Shown: positions 1 through 8,919, counted from the first letter of the stretch. The stretch is 64,000 nucleotides of DNA from Photobacterium obscurum (GCF_026191635.1 NZ_JAKRRW010000005.1:62001-126000), one strand, 5' to 3'. Notes: generated by a model from the letters alone, not told the origin. Numbers and translations: made by a program.

Positions 1-353
1 CCCGGCTGCCAATTAGGATTGTTGCTCTGGATACGACCATCGCTCTCAAACCCCATGCCTATCAAGGAAAAAGCTTCCTTGGCAACCAGCTTATTAATCA
101 CGCTCGCAATATGGCCCGTAGAAATGTCGTCCTCTATAACCTGTGCGGTATAGGTAGCCAATTGCGATTTTGACACAATTTCACTATCGACTGTCGTTTT
201 TACACCATTAACAATTTCTGCAATGCTTTGGTGAATAAATGGCTCAACTTGCGATTTAACCTGTTTGTATTGCTGAAGAGATAATACTGACAGAGCAATA
301 AACACAATGATGGATGATATAAATACAACCTTGTGCTGAAATTTTATTTTCAT
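1..353 (-). CDS. Methyl-accepting chemotaxis protein, N-terminal part (cut by window edge)
   Basis: Reverse-complement reading gives an open frame from an ATG at 353 to the window edge, about 117 residues. It begins MKIKFQHKVVFISSIIVF, a basic N-terminus followed by one membrane segment (about residues 8-24). A periplasmic stretch follows with the helix-rich start and the motif GFESDGRIQSNN typical of dCache sensor domains of Vibrio chemoreceptors. The signalling half lies outside the window. The inferred role is sensing a small extracellular ligand and controlling CheA. The ligand cannot be told from this fragment. Confidence 0.75.
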   Translation of the reverse strand, partial: MKIKFQHKVVFISSIIVFIALSVLSLQQYKQVKSQVEPFIHQSIAEIVNGVKTTVDSEIVSKSQLATYTAQVIEDDISTGHIASVINKLVAKEAFSLIGMGFESDGRIQSNNPNWQP

Positions 354-396
354 AAGTAGAAGACTTAAAGTTAATTAATGTTTATTGTGGTTTTAT

Positions 397-672
397 TTAC
401 CTATGTAACTTTACGATATTGTTTGAACGTGAATCTGACCAGATCAATATGTTTCGGTAGTAGTGTTTAAGCAATACAAAGAACAGGCTAAGCAATATAA
501 ACATCGTTGTAATAAGGTGACTACTATCTTTCACTTCTGATGATGAAAAGCTGAGAATAATACCTACCCCTATACCTATTAGACATAATAGCTGTAACAT
601 CGGATAAGAAAGATAGTAAAAAGACTTAAGACTGAACAGAATAGAGAACAATCCTTTTTTCAGTGCTCTCAA
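397..672 (-). CDS. Small two-helix membrane protein, unknown
   Basis: This 91-residue frame starts at a TTG preceded by the strong ribosome-binding site GAAGGGGG, which supports translation. It holds two hydrophobic segments (about residues 22-42 and 52-68) separated by a short polar loop (SSSEVKDSSH), and a basic C-terminus. No family was recognised. It lies just upstream of the chemoreceptor start in the same orientation (43 bp), so the two may be co-transcribed. It could be spurious, but the start signal argues for a real small protein. Confidence 0.45.
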   Translation of the reverse strand: MRALKKGLFSILFSLKSFYYLSYPMLQLLCLIGIGVGIILSFSSSEVKDSSHLITTMFILLSLFFVLLKHYYRNILIWSDSRSNNIVKLHR

Positions 673-849
673 AATACCCCCTTCTACTTATCAACACACT
701 ATAAATAACAAGATAAATTCACAACTCGACATGAAACAAACCGTATCCAGAAATTAAGGTGTCAAAGTAGTATTTAAGACTGGCAGTGGCCAGTACATAT
801 ACAAGCCTCTGCCATCATAGTAGGAAATAATTACAATTAGGTTAGCACT

Positions 850-2004
850 CTAATTTTTATCAAGCTGCTGCTCGACCAGCGTCTGCCAGTAGTGCACCCC
901 TTTCATCAGAATATTGTCATTAAAGTCGTAGTTAGGATTATGCAATGCGGTACCACCACATTCTCCCTGACCATTACCGACAAGAATGTAACACCCTTTC
1001 ACCTCTCGCAGCATGAAAGAGAAGTCCTCACTGATAGTAAAAGGTTCACAGCTTCCATTCACGTTTTCAGCTCCCACGACAGCCTCGGCAGCTTTAATAG
1101 CTTGAGCGGTCTCTTCCGGAGTATTGATGGTAGAAAGGAAGCTGTTGTTGAACTGGTACTTATAGTCCACGCCTGCCGACATACACTGACCAGCGACAAC
1201 ACGTTCAATAGCTTTTTCAATCTTATGGAGGGCTTCATCCGTAAAGCTACGGGTATCGCCCGTAATCTTCACCTGAGATGGAATAACATTCACAGTTCCG
1301 TTTGTAGCAAACTCTGTGACTGAAATAACGGCGGTTTCATTAATCGCACTTAGGTTACGCGATACAATCGTCTGCATTGCCGTCACAATTTGTGCACCGA
1401 CAACAATCGGATCGGTGCCCATATGCGGCATCGCAGCATGGCCACCGGTCGCAATAACATCAATCTCAAAACTACTCTCACTGGCCATCAGCGAACTAGG
1501 GCGAGTCAAAAACTGGCCTTCTGGAATGCCGGGTAAATTATGCATGGCATAAATTGCATCCATATGCCAGCGAGTAAACAGACCATCTTCAATCATGGCT
1601 TTTGCACCAGTACCACGTTCTTCATCTGGCTGAAAGATAAAGTAGACGGTGCCATCAAAGTTTTTGCTCTTGGATAACTCGTGTGCGGCGGCAAGCAGCA
1701 TTGCTGTATGACCATCATGACCGCAAGCGTGCATAGCCCCATCGTGAACGGAGGCGTGATCAAATGTATTAGCCTCACAGATACGCAGTGCATCCATATC
1801 GGCACGCAGGCCAATAGAACGGTCGCTATCTCCACATTTTAAAATCCCGACAACACCTGTACCACCAATACCGCGATGAACGTCAAGCCCAAACTCTTCT
1901 AGTTTGCTGGCCACAAACTCTGATGTTTTATACTCTTCCGTACCAAATTCAGGGTGTTTATGTAAGTGACGACGCCAGTCGATAACGTTCTGTTCAATGG
2001 TCAT
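850..2004 (-). CDS. M20 family amidohydrolase (N-acyl-amino-acid / hippurate hydrolase type)
   Basis: A 384-residue M20D zinc peptidase-like enzyme expected to cleave an amide bond of an N-acylated amino acid in the cytoplasm. Family motifs are visible: RADMDAL (about 67-73), MHACGHDGH (91-99, metal ligands) and QPDEERGTGA (125-134, catalytic and metal Glu). The length fits the family (380-400). The start at 2004 is chosen because GGAG precedes it; a longer frame begins at 2052. It is the last gene of the leftward operon after two EamA transporters. The context suggests deacylation of an imported N-acyl compound; the exact substrate is unknown. Confidence 0.9.
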   Translation of the reverse strand: MTIEQNVIDWRRHLHKHPEFGTEEYKTSEFVASKLEEFGLDVHRGIGGTGVVGILKCGDSDRSIGLRADMDALRICEANTFDHASVHDGAMHACGHDGHTAMLLAAAHELSKSKNFDGTVYFIFQPDEERGTGAKAMIEDGLFTRWHMDAIYAMHNLPGIPEGQFLTRPSSLMASESSFEIDVIATGGHAAMPHMGTDPIVVGAQIVTAMQTIVSRNLSAINETAVISVTEFATNGTVNVIPSQVKITGDTRSFTDEALHKIEKAIERVVAGQCMSAGVDYKYQFNNSFLSTINTPEETAQAIKAAEAVVGAENVNGSCEPFTISEDFSFMLREVKGCYILVGNGQGECGGTALHNPNYDFNDNILMKGVHYWQTLVEQQLDKN

Positions 2005-2059
2005 TTTTATTCTCCAACAAAATCTGCGCAGCGATACTTTGCCACTGCACATCGATTAA

Positions 2060-3031
2060 CTAAGCTTCTTGAGGTTTAAGCACTTTTTCGTCAGTTTCGG
2101 TTGTTTCAAACTTGGTGAACACGTAAAGCGCAACCACAATGAGGGAAACAATAATGGTTTTACCCAGCGCCATTTGCTCGCCAAGTGTTATAACAGCAAC
2201 CAGATAACCAACTAACGGCATTAAATTAAGTGCCATTGTTGCTTTCTCAACGCCAATACGTTTAAAAGCAAACAGCTGAATAAGGTAGCTGCCACCCGAG
2301 ATACCTGTTCCTAAGAAAATCAACAGGCCAATCAACAACGGACTAGAGAGGATGATATAAATTTGGGACAGATCCAGTCCCATCGCAAACACTACAATAA
2401 TACCGAGCGCCGCAACAGAGATGTACTGGTAAAGCATCGATACAACAGAACCATACTTATCCGCCAGACTTGCACGTAAGTGTGCGGTCCATGCCAGCGC
2501 CAGCATTGAGCAAGTCACGTAGACATAACCCAGTAACGGCGTACCACCTTCGATTGTATTAGTCGGACCGACACTCATGGCATAAATACAAATAGCTGAC
2601 GCAATAAACGCCCCCCATTGGATTTTGTTCATTTTGAAGTTCATGAACATCATGCCAAAGAAAACAGTGGCAAATGGCTGCATCCCTTGAATAACACCGT
2701 TTTCCGTCGCGCCGATATGTGATAAAGAGAGAAAGTTAAACAGTGAGAACACACCTTGGCCGACAATCCCGCACAGAGCAATTTTCAGGTAATCTTTTTT
2801 CTCTATTTTTAACGATGAGCCCAAATCTTTGCTTAGGCTTTTACTGCGTGACGTGAAGAAAAATATGATGGAAAGGCCAATAACCGCTGTTACGTAACGA
2901 AAGAAAACCAATGTCATTGGATCAACAGCCATAGACAGAGGCTTAGATACAACACCAGTGACCCCCCATATTACAGCAACGGCAATTGCAGCAACCCAAC
3001 CCAGAAATACATCTTTTTTTGTAATACTCAT
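2060..3031 (-). CDS. EamA/DMT family transporter (first copy)
   Basis: A 323-residue inner-membrane protein with about ten hydrophobic helices in two EamA repeats of five. The first repeat opens with AVIWGVTGVVSKPLS, and FFRYVTAVIGLS follows. AAHLGATENGV-like residues (HIGATENGVIQGMQP, about 107-121) end repeat one. The DMT superfamily moves metabolites across the inner membrane. The start has an AAGGGATG ribosome site. It is closely similar to its neighbour at 3113-4066 (shared ATENGVIQG, KYGSV, LNLMPL blocks), so the pair arose by duplication or works as a heteromer. Inferred role: uptake or efflux of the substrate or products of this catabolic locus. Confidence 0.9.
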   Translation of the reverse strand: MSITKKDVFLGWVAAIAVAVIWGVTGVVSKPLSMAVDPMTLVFFRYVTAVIGLSIIFFFTSRSKSLSKDLGSSLKIEKKDYLKIALCGIVGQGVFSLFNFLSLSHIGATENGVIQGMQPFATVFFGMMFMNFKMNKIQWGAFIASAICIYAMSVGPTNTIEGGTPLLGYVYVTCSMLALAWTAHLRASLADKYGSVVSMLYQYISVAALGIIVVFAMGLDLSQIYIILSSPLLIGLLIFLGTGISGGSYLIQLFAFKRIGVEKATMALNLMPLVGYLVAVITLGEQMALGKTIIVSLIVVALYVFTKFETTETDEKVLKPQEA

Positions 3032-3112
3032 GGTACATCCCTTTAAAATTGCAAAATTCTTTCATGCAAAATGGGCAGTACATAATTGGTACTGCCTCAT
3101 GATTTGTTAGTT

Positions 3113-4066
3113 TTATTCAGTTGCAACTTTTGGTTCTGCTGCTGTTTCTTTATGAGCAAACTTCATAAATAGCATCATAGAAACAACCACCACAGCCATC
3201 GCAAGTAAACGCATTGGAGTTACTGCTTCCCCCAGGGCGAACACGGCAAGCACAAACGATGACAGCGGCATTAGGTTCAATGCCATACCGGTACCATCCA
3301 CACCGACACGTTCCATGGCGTAGATGTACACAAGGTAACTTGTTCCTGAGATACCAACACCGAGAATAACAATACATAGAACTCGTAGCGGTGAACTGAA
3401 GATACCTAGCGCTGAAGAGAAGTCAGCCCCAGAGAACATCAGGTAAACACCAAAGCCAAGCGATGCAAAGATAAACTGATGGAACATTGTTGCTACAGAG
3501 CCATATTTTTCGGCTAGTTTTGCACGAGCGTATGCTGTGCAAGAGAAGCTTGCGGCACTACCAAGACAGATTAAGTGGCCAATGTTAAAACCATTTGTTT
3601 CTGAGTTCGGGTCCATAACCAAGATTGCAACACCAATAAATGCACCAACAGCAGCAAGCATTTGCAATATTGTAAAGCGGGCATTATGTCGGAAGAATCC
3701 GACAGTCAGGATCAAGATAGGGATCAGACCTTGAATAACGCCATTTTCTGAAGCTGTAATATATTCTAATGATAAGAATGAAAGGTAACTAAAGGCCCCC
3801 TGACCGATGATGCCACAGGCTGCAGCCCAGAAAACATCACTGCGGTTATCCCAGGTTAGCTTGAAGTCCGCCTTTTTCTTCATCTTGCCAGTTGATAAAC
3901 CAACATTAAATACGACACCCAAAGTAATAAATGCAACCGTATAGCGAACCCATACCAGTACCTGCGCATCCATCACTTCTAAAATAGGCGTACCCACAAT
4001 CCAAGGGATACCCCAAAGCAATCCGATAAATATTGCCGCAATCCAACCCTTTACTGTATTACTCAT
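3113..4066 (-). CDS. EamA/DMT family transporter (second copy)
   Basis: A 317-residue protein with ten predicted membrane helices and two EamA domains. It begins with AAIFIGLLWGIPWIVGTPIL and shares ASENGVIQGL, AEKYGSVATMFHQF and LNLMPLSSFV blocks with the downstream paralogue. GGAAAGGA precedes the ATG. It lies 24 bp after the racemase-like gene and 81 bp before the second EamA gene, within one leftward operon. The family is known for metabolite transport. The substrate is inferred only from context (amino-acid-like or N-acyl compounds). Confidence 0.9.
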   Translation of the reverse strand: MSNTVKGWIAAIFIGLLWGIPWIVGTPILEVMDAQVLVWVRYTVAFITLGVVFNVGLSTGKMKKKADFKLTWDNRSDVFWAAACGIIGQGAFSYLSFLSLEYITASENGVIQGLIPILILTVGFFRHNARFTILQMLAAVGAFIGVAILVMDPNSETNGFNIGHLICLGSAASFSCTAYARAKLAEKYGSVATMFHQFIFASLGFGVYLMFSGADFSSALGIFSSPLRVLCIVILGVGISGTSYLVYIYAMERVGVDGTGMALNLMPLSSFVLAVFALGEAVTPMRLLAMAVVVVSMMLFMKFAHKETAAEPKVATE

Positions 4067-4090
4067 GATCTAATCCTTTCCTGTCATTTC

Positions 4091-4861
4091 TTATTGATTT
4101 AATAGACGTCCGTAGCCTGGACATTGTGCCGTCTTGCCAGTCAGATGCATGGCATGCCAGAACATCGCTGAGTTACTGCAAACAACAGGAATATCAAACT
4201 TATCTTCAATTTCCTGAATATGGTCGAGTACACGCAGGTTAGTACAGGACATAAAGACCAAATCAGCACCAGATTCAGGTAGGATTTGCTCAAGAGCCTG
4301 AAGCATAGATTCTTTCGAAACGGTTGTGATATCGGTGTCTTTTTCAATACCTAGCGAACCAAGAACCACGACTTCAAAACCGGCATTGGTCAATTGTTGA
4401 TAGAGAGGAAAGTTCACTTCTGTCGGATAAGGAGAGAACACCGCAATTTTCTTCGCCCCCAAATGCTTGAAGGCTGCCTGAGCGGCTGTCCAAGGGTTGG
4501 TAGCCGGAATATCGCCGCGATTTTTTGTCAGTAAATGGGCGACTTTTTCTTCACCAATAATGATAGAGGCCGAGGTACAGCCGAATGCCATCACATCCAT
4601 CGGCAAACCTGTGGCAATTAAGTCCGACGCTTCACTGATACCTGTCGCAATCTGATCCAACGCTTCAGGTGTCATTTCGCTGCTGTAATAGACGCGAGAG
4701 CTAAATACGCCGGCTTGAGTACCGAGTAACTTTGCCCAGTCCATTTCTAGTGAGTGGTCGGTGCTAAGCTGGACAAGCCCTATGTGCACTCGACCAATAC
4801 GTGGTGCTTGTACATGGGTAAGAGGTGTTTCAAATTTTTGGAACTCTTCAATCGTTTGCAT
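4091..4861 (-). CDS. Asp/Glu racemase superfamily enzyme (maleate isomerase / arylmalonate decarboxylase / EutA-like)
   Basis: A 256-residue protein of the Asp/Glu racemase fold. The two pseudosymmetric catalytic cysteines are seen in AFGCTSASIIIG (first half) and FMSCTNLRVLDHI (second half), the pattern of maleate cis-trans isomerases and of EutA in ectoine-utilisation clusters. It is expected to be cytoplasmic, acting by cysteine acid/base chemistry on a carboxylate. It follows the M24 hydrolase gene by about 70 bp. A similar M24 plus EutA pairing occurs in ectoine catabolism, but the substrate here may differ. The fold assignment is firm; the reaction is inferred. Confidence 0.8.
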   Translation of the reverse strand: MQTIEEFQKFETPLTHVQAPRIGRVHIGLVQLSTDHSLEMDWAKLLGTQAGVFSSRVYYSSEMTPEALDQIATGISEASDLIATGLPMDVMAFGCTSASIIIGEEKVAHLLTKNRGDIPATNPWTAAQAAFKHLGAKKIAVFSPYPTEVNFPLYQQLTNAGFEVVVLGSLGIEKDTDITTVSKESMLQALEQILPESGADLVFMSCTNLRVLDHIQEIEDKFDIPVVCSNSAMFWHAMHLTGKTAQCPGYGRLLNQ

Positions 4862-4932
4862 GATTATGATCTTTCTTATAGTTATGACGCTTTGCTGCCA
4901 TGCCGATAACCCGGCATGGCAAAGGATCTGTG

Positions 4933-6099
4933 TTATGAAATAACGATTAGCTCAGGCTCAGCACGCTCGCTCAGCCACTCTGCGCCATCTTCGGTGATCA
5001 CGATATTCTCTTCGTGAACCATTGATTTACCTGGCGCATATACCATGCCCGGCTCTAAGGTCATCACCATACCCGGCTTGAGAACCGTGTTGTCGGTCGC
5101 GGTATTCGATGGGCGCTCGGTCAGCTCCATACCAAGGCCGTGGCCAAGACGGCCGACATCATTGCCCAGTGCGCCGTTAGCCTCTAACACTTTCCACATT
5201 GCGTTATAGATGTCAGTGGTTGTCGCGCCTGGACGCGCCGCTTCAAAGCCTTTGGTGGTTGCTTCGTAGGTTGCACGGTATGCTGCTTTTGTCTGTTCGC
5301 TGGCACTACCAAATGCCCAGTTACGGTCAAAGTCAGAGAAGTAACCATCTCGGACTGCACCGGTATCGATGATCAGCACATCACCTTCTTCGATAATGCG
5401 ATCTGTTGGTCCCATAATGATGCTGTCATATCCATCAGGGCCAGAACCCGCAATGATGTACGGACATTCATCGGCACCTTCTAACAACATATCGACGCGG
5501 AACTGCTTACAAATTTCGCGCTCAGTCATGCCTGCACGGGCATAATCAGGAATCTTGTTAAAGCCGATGTTAGTGATTCGGCAGATTTCGCGAGTCTTCT
5601 CAATTTCAGCCTGAGACTTAATTTGACGTAGCTCATGCATTGCTAATGACACATCAACAAAGTCTTTCTTCACCATGGTAGTTAACTTCAAGTAGTTGTT
5701 AACCGGCATACGTAGGTGGGATTCGATACCTAATGTTGCCCCCACTCGACCGTGACGGCATGACAATGAATTCAATGCACTGGCCACAAGGCTGATACCG
5801 TCATCTTCAGGACGAGGCGACGGCCAAGTAATGATGTTCTCCACCCAAGTCCCCGCCATACCGCTGGCGCCAATTTCCGGGATAATCGCAATTGGTTTGC
5901 CTTCTGCTGGCACAATAACGAACCAAGGACGAGTCGGGCTATGCCAGAACTGAGTATGGAACCCGGTGAAATAACGGACATTAGGCTCAGTGGTAAAAAT
6001 CATCGCGTCGAGTTTCATCTCATGCATCACTTTTTGTGCACGAGCTGTACGATGTTCAAATTCAGACTGTTCAAAACCACGTTGTAAATAATTAGTCAT
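4933..6099 (-). CDS. M24 family metallohydrolase (Xaa-Pro peptidase / ectoine hydrolase-like)
   Basis: A 388-residue pita-bread enzyme with an N-terminal creatinase-like domain (about 1-160) and a C-terminal M24 domain. The binuclear metal ligands are visible: D245 and D256 (IDTGAVRDGYFSDFD), H320 (GHGLG), E349 (LEPGM) and a Glu at 363-364 (HEENIVI). The family includes aminopeptidase P, creatinase and ectoine hydrolase DoeA/EutD. The start at 6099 has GGAAGAGG upstream; a longer frame starts at 6150. It is the first gene of the leftward operon and faces a divergent regulator. With a EutA-like enzyme next door, hydrolysis of a cyclic or N-acyl amino acid derivative is plausible. Confidence 0.85.
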   Translation of the reverse strand: MTNYLQRGFEQSEFEHRTARAQKVMHEMKLDAMIFTTEPNVRYFTGFHTQFWHSPTRPWFVIVPAEGKPIAIIPEIGASGMAGTWVENIITWPSPRPEDDGISLVASALNSLSCRHGRVGATLGIESHLRMPVNNYLKLTTMVKKDFVDVSLAMHELRQIKSQAEIEKTREICRITNIGFNKIPDYARAGMTEREICKQFRVDMLLEGADECPYIIAGSGPDGYDSIIMGPTDRIIEEGDVLIIDTGAVRDGYFSDFDRNWAFGSASEQTKAAYRATYEATTKGFEAARPGATTTDIYNAMWKVLEANGALGNDVGRLGHGLGMELTERPSNTATDNTVLKPGMVMTLEPGMVYAPGKSMVHEENIVITEDGAEWLSERAEPELIVIS

Positions 6100-6288
6100 T
6101 ACGACCTCTTCCTTATTGTCATTATTGTGTAGCGGCTGGCTATAGGGCACAGAAGTGAACTATAAATGCCACACAGTTCAATATTGTTTACATTACGGTG
6201 CTGAATATTACTGGAATTTAAGTTAAATAATGTGACCTGAATCGCGCAGTTAACTATTGTGCACCCAAAGTGGCTCATATCGGTTAAA

Positions 6289-6308
6289 AAGTTGATTTCA
6301 GTCAACTT
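6289..6308. promoter_or_regulatory. Candidate operator: perfect inverted repeat
   Basis: AAGTTGA, six bases, TCAACTT: perfect 7-bp arms centred in the divergent promoter region, about 140 bp before the regulator start and 190 bp before the M24 start. It is not followed by a T tract, so a terminator is unlikely. Binding by the adjacent DauR-like protein is inferred. Confidence 0.5.
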
Positions 6309-6371
6309 CAGTTATATTTAGTGAACTTTACTGTTGCCTGAACACACAATCTATAGTCTTATAGTTACACA

Positions 6372-6388
6372 AAGTTGATTTTAAACTT
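6372..6388. promoter_or_regulatory. Second, shorter operator-like motif
   Basis: AAGTTGATTTTAAACTT repeats the left half (AAGTTGATTT) of the 6289 palindrome and has 5-bp inverted arms (AAGTT/AACTT). The reuse of the same half-site 80 bp away makes both more credible as binding sites for one protein. Confidence 0.35.
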
Positions 6389-6449
6389 GCTTTTTGCCCT
6401 TCTGAGGAACAAAATAGTTAACAAGTTTAGTTCACAATAGTGGTCACAA

Positions 6450-7127
6450 ATGAAAACAACAGCTTACTCATCGTTTAACGCAGAATTTACTGACAAAGAC
6501 AAAGAGTTCTTGGTTACATATTTTCGGTTAGCCGACACAATTGCTGACTTTATCGGTCCTCACTGCGAGGTTGTGATTCACTCGTTCGAGAGCTTAGAAA
6601 AGTCGGTCGTTAAGATTGTTAATGGTCACCATACCGGCCGTAAGGTTGGATCGCCGATCACCGATCTGGGACTAAAAATGCTGAGCCTGATCGAGAAAAC
6701 AGGCGAAGTAACGCCAAAAAGTTACTTCACCACCAGTAAAGACGGCTCTTTGCTTAAATCAACCACCTGCGTATTAGCAGGAGAAAACGGGAAACCGATT
6801 GGCTTGTTCTGTATCAATATGAACTTATCCCATCCATTTCCTGAAATTATCAAAACACTAATGCCAGACATGGCCCATTCACATGTCACTGTTAGTGAAA
6901 ATTTCAGTTCATGTGCGACTGATGTGATTGAGCAGGCGCTTGATCATGCTATTCAAGAAATTGAGAGCGATGCATCGGTTAATCTGAAAGGCAAAAACAA
7001 AGCGATTACCAAACTATTGCTTGAAAACGGCATATTTGAATTAAAAGAGGCGACAGCAATGGTTTCCGAACGTCTCGGAATCACACGCCATGCAATCTAT
7101 AAGTATCTCCGTGAGTTCAAATCGTAA
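6450..7127 (+). CDS. DauR/YheO-type transcriptional regulator (PAS-like sensor plus HTH)
   Basis: A 225-residue regulator of the YheO/DauR family. The N-terminal PAS-like YheO domain (about 15-125) includes DTIADFIGPHCEVVIHS and GKPIGLFCINMN. The C-terminal helix-turn-helix (about 175-225) carries KLLLENGIFELKEA and ERLGITRHAIYKYLREF. DauR represses D-arginine utilisation in Pseudomonas, and this family commonly sits beside RidA and PLP-enzyme genes. Here ridA follows by 24 bp, then diaminopropionate ammonia-lyase. It probably controls this arm and the divergent M24 operon. The effector is unknown. Confidence 0.85.
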   Translation: MKTTAYSSFNAEFTDKDKEFLVTYFRLADTIADFIGPHCEVVIHSFESLEKSVVKIVNGHHTGRKVGSPITDLGLKMLSLIEKTGEVTPKSYFTTSKDGSLLKSTTCVLAGENGKPIGLFCINMNLSHPFPEIIKTLMPDMAHSHVTVSENFSSCATDVIEQALDHAIQEIESDASVNLKGKNKAITKLLLENGIFELKEATAMVSERLGITRHAIYKYLREFKS

Positions 7128-7151
7128 TAACTGACAATAAAGAGAAAGATA

Positions 7152-7538
7152 ATGAAAACAAAAATCCACACAGATCTAGCCCCTGCAGCCATTGGCCCAT
7201 ATTCCCAAGGTCTTGCATTCAAAGATATGGTTTTCACTTCAGGCCAATTACCACTAGACCCAAAAACAATGGCTTTTGTTGAAGGCGGTATTAAAGAGCA
7301 GGCTCGTCAATCACTGGCAAACCTGAAAGCGGTACTGGAAGAAAGCGGCGCATCATTAGATACGGTTCTTAAAACAACCTGTTTTCTTTCTGACATGGAA
7401 AACTTCGCCGCATTTAATGAGGTATATACCGAAGTATTTGGTACCGAGAACGCACCAGCTCGCTCATGTGTTGAAGCAGCTCGCCTTCCTAAAGATGCAC
7501 TGGTTGAAGTAGAAGCCGTCGCTTTTATCAACCAGTAA
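7152..7538 (+). CDS. ridA: RidA family enamine/imine deaminase (first copy)
   Basis: A 128-residue RidA (YjgF/YER057c/UK114) protein. Signatures are AAIGPYSQG near the N-terminus, TSGQLPLD, and the conserved arginine in APARSCVEAARLPK. RidA hydrolyses reactive 2-aminoacrylate-type enamines released by PLP-dependent lyases. The next gene is exactly such an enzyme (diaminopropionate ammonia-lyase), so a protective, pathway-coupled role is well supported. AGAGAAAG precedes the ATG. A divergent paralogue is at 24496-24873. Confidence 0.93.
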   Translation: MKTKIHTDLAPAAIGPYSQGLAFKDMVFTSGQLPLDPKTMAFVEGGIKEQARQSLANLKAVLEESGASLDTVLKTTCFLSDMENFAAFNEVYTEVFGTENAPARSCVEAARLPKDALVEVEAVAFINQ

Positions 7539-7600
7539 TATTGAAGTGAGGCCATCTACACTCGTAATGGTCTCATCCCTGTTCAGCCCCTTTCGAAGTG

Positions 7601-8788
7601 ATGATTATGCTTAAAGTATCTACTAACCAGTTTTATACCGGGGAAACCTGTTCACTGTTCACAACTGAAGTTGCGCAGCGTACCCGTGAATTTCACCGTC
7701 AAATTGATGGATACCAGCCAACACCGTTAGTTTCGCTGCCTCAGCTTGCTGCTAAGCTAGGTGTCAAATCCATTCTGATAAAGGATGAATCGCACCGTTT
7801 CGGTCTTAATGCTTTTAAGGTACTGGGTGGTTCCTATGCACTGGGTCGTCTTCTTGCTGAACACCTGGAAATGGATATATCTGAAATCGACCTGAAAACG
7901 GTTGCTTCGAAGCTAGAAAAACCACTGGTATTTACCACAGCGACAGCTGGCAACCACGGTACTGGCGTAGCATGGGCCGCTCGCGAGATGGGTCAAAAGG
8001 CTGTTGTATATATGCCGAAAGGTTCAGCACAGGCGAGTGTTAACCGAATCAAGGGGCTAGGTGCCGAGTGTATCGTTACTGACGTTAACTATGATGATAC
8101 TGTTCGCCTTGCCAATAAGACTGCGGAAGAGAACGGCTGGATGCTGGTACAAGATACGGCGTGGGAAGGTTACGATAAAATCCCGACCTGGATCTCGCAA
8201 GGCTATATGACAATGGCTGACGAAGCTATCGAGCAGGCTGCCGAGTTGCCAGAAGGTCTGCCGACACACGTAATGCTGCAAGCAGGCGTTGGCGCAATGG
8301 CTGGTGGTGTTCTGGGTTACCTGGCTGACAAGCTAGGGGCTAACAACTTTAAAACCATCATCGCCGAACCAAGTGCGGCTGACTGTATCTTCCGCTCTGG
8401 CTCAAGCGATGACGGCAGCATGGTAAACGTAACCGGTGACTTAAACTCAATCATGGCCGGGCTGGCCTGTGGCGAACCAAACCCTGTTACCTGGCCAATT
8501 TTGCGTGATTGCAGCGATGTGTTTGTCTCTGTTGATGATAATGTTGCCGCAACAGGTATGCGTATTTTAGGGAACCCGCTGAAAGGGGATCCAGCCGTCA
8601 CCAGCGGTGAGTCAGGCGCAATTACAATGGGTCTATTACACCTACTGGCAAACCACCCAGAAGGTCAGAAACTCGCGCAAAGTATCGGCCTGGACCAAGA
8701 TGCTGTTGTGATGATTTTCAGCACCGAAGGGGATACCAACGCCGAGCGTTACCGCCAGATCGTTTGGGAAGGCAAGTTACCACTTTAA
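7601..8788 (+). CDS. dpaL: Diaminopropionate ammonia-lyase
   Basis: A 395-residue fold-type II PLP enzyme matching DpaL/YgeX in length and motifs. These include TPLVSLPQLA, KDESHRFGLNAFKVLGGSYA (PLP-binding lysine about residue 73), TATAGNHGTGVAWAA and SGESGAITMGLLH. DpaL converts 2,3-diaminopropionate to pyruvate and two ammonia in the cytoplasm through an aminoacrylate intermediate, which explains the adjacent ridA. A GTG three bases upstream and an ATG at 7607 are alternative starts. A terminator follows. The true substrate could be a related diamino acid released by the divergent hydrolases. Confidence 0.9.
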   Translation: MIMLKVSTNQFYTGETCSLFTTEVAQRTREFHRQIDGYQPTPLVSLPQLAAKLGVKSILIKDESHRFGLNAFKVLGGSYALGRLLAEHLEMDISEIDLKTVASKLEKPLVFTTATAGNHGTGVAWAAREMGQKAVVYMPKGSAQASVNRIKGLGAECIVTDVNYDDTVRLANKTAEENGWMLVQDTAWEGYDKIPTWISQGYMTMADEAIEQAAELPEGLPTHVMLQAGVGAMAGGVLGYLADKLGANNFKTIIAEPSAADCIFRSGSSDDGSMVNVTGDLNSIMAGLACGEPNPVTWPILRDCSDVFVSVDDNVAATGMRILGNPLKGDPAVTSGESGAITMGLLHLLANHPEGQKLAQSIGLDQDAVVMIFSTEGDTNAERYRQIVWEGKLPL

Positions 8789-8818
8789 GCGTTAATCCAT
8801 TCGCTTATTAATCATTGA

Positions 8819-8854
8819 GGCAGAAAGGGGTCACCAAAACTCTTTCTGCCTTTT
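8819..8854 (+). terminator. Rho-independent terminator after dpaL
   Basis: GGCAGAAAG pairs with CTTTCTGCC across a 14-base loop and is followed by TTTT. It lies about 30 bp after the dpaL stop and before the LysR gene. Confidence 0.7.
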
Positions 8855-8919
8855 GCTATTGAGCTGCTTTTGTTTCACTGTGATAGAATTTACTGTTTCT
8901 GCACCAGAGAGTTTTTCGT

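Larger units (their letters stand above)
6100..6449. promoter_or_regulatory. Divergent promoter region between the M24 operon and the DauR-like regulator operon
   Basis: This 350-bp AT-rich region separates divergently transcribed operons and holds no credible gene. It contains a perfect inverted repeat at 6289-6308 and a related motif at 6372-6388 (listed separately). It must hold both promoters. The arrangement suggests that the regulator at 6450 controls both arms. Confidence 0.6.

Noticed and set aside
892..1323. 143-codon plus-strand ORF inside the M20 gene
   Set aside because: Antisense shadow of a well-supported enzyme gene with all its motifs intact.
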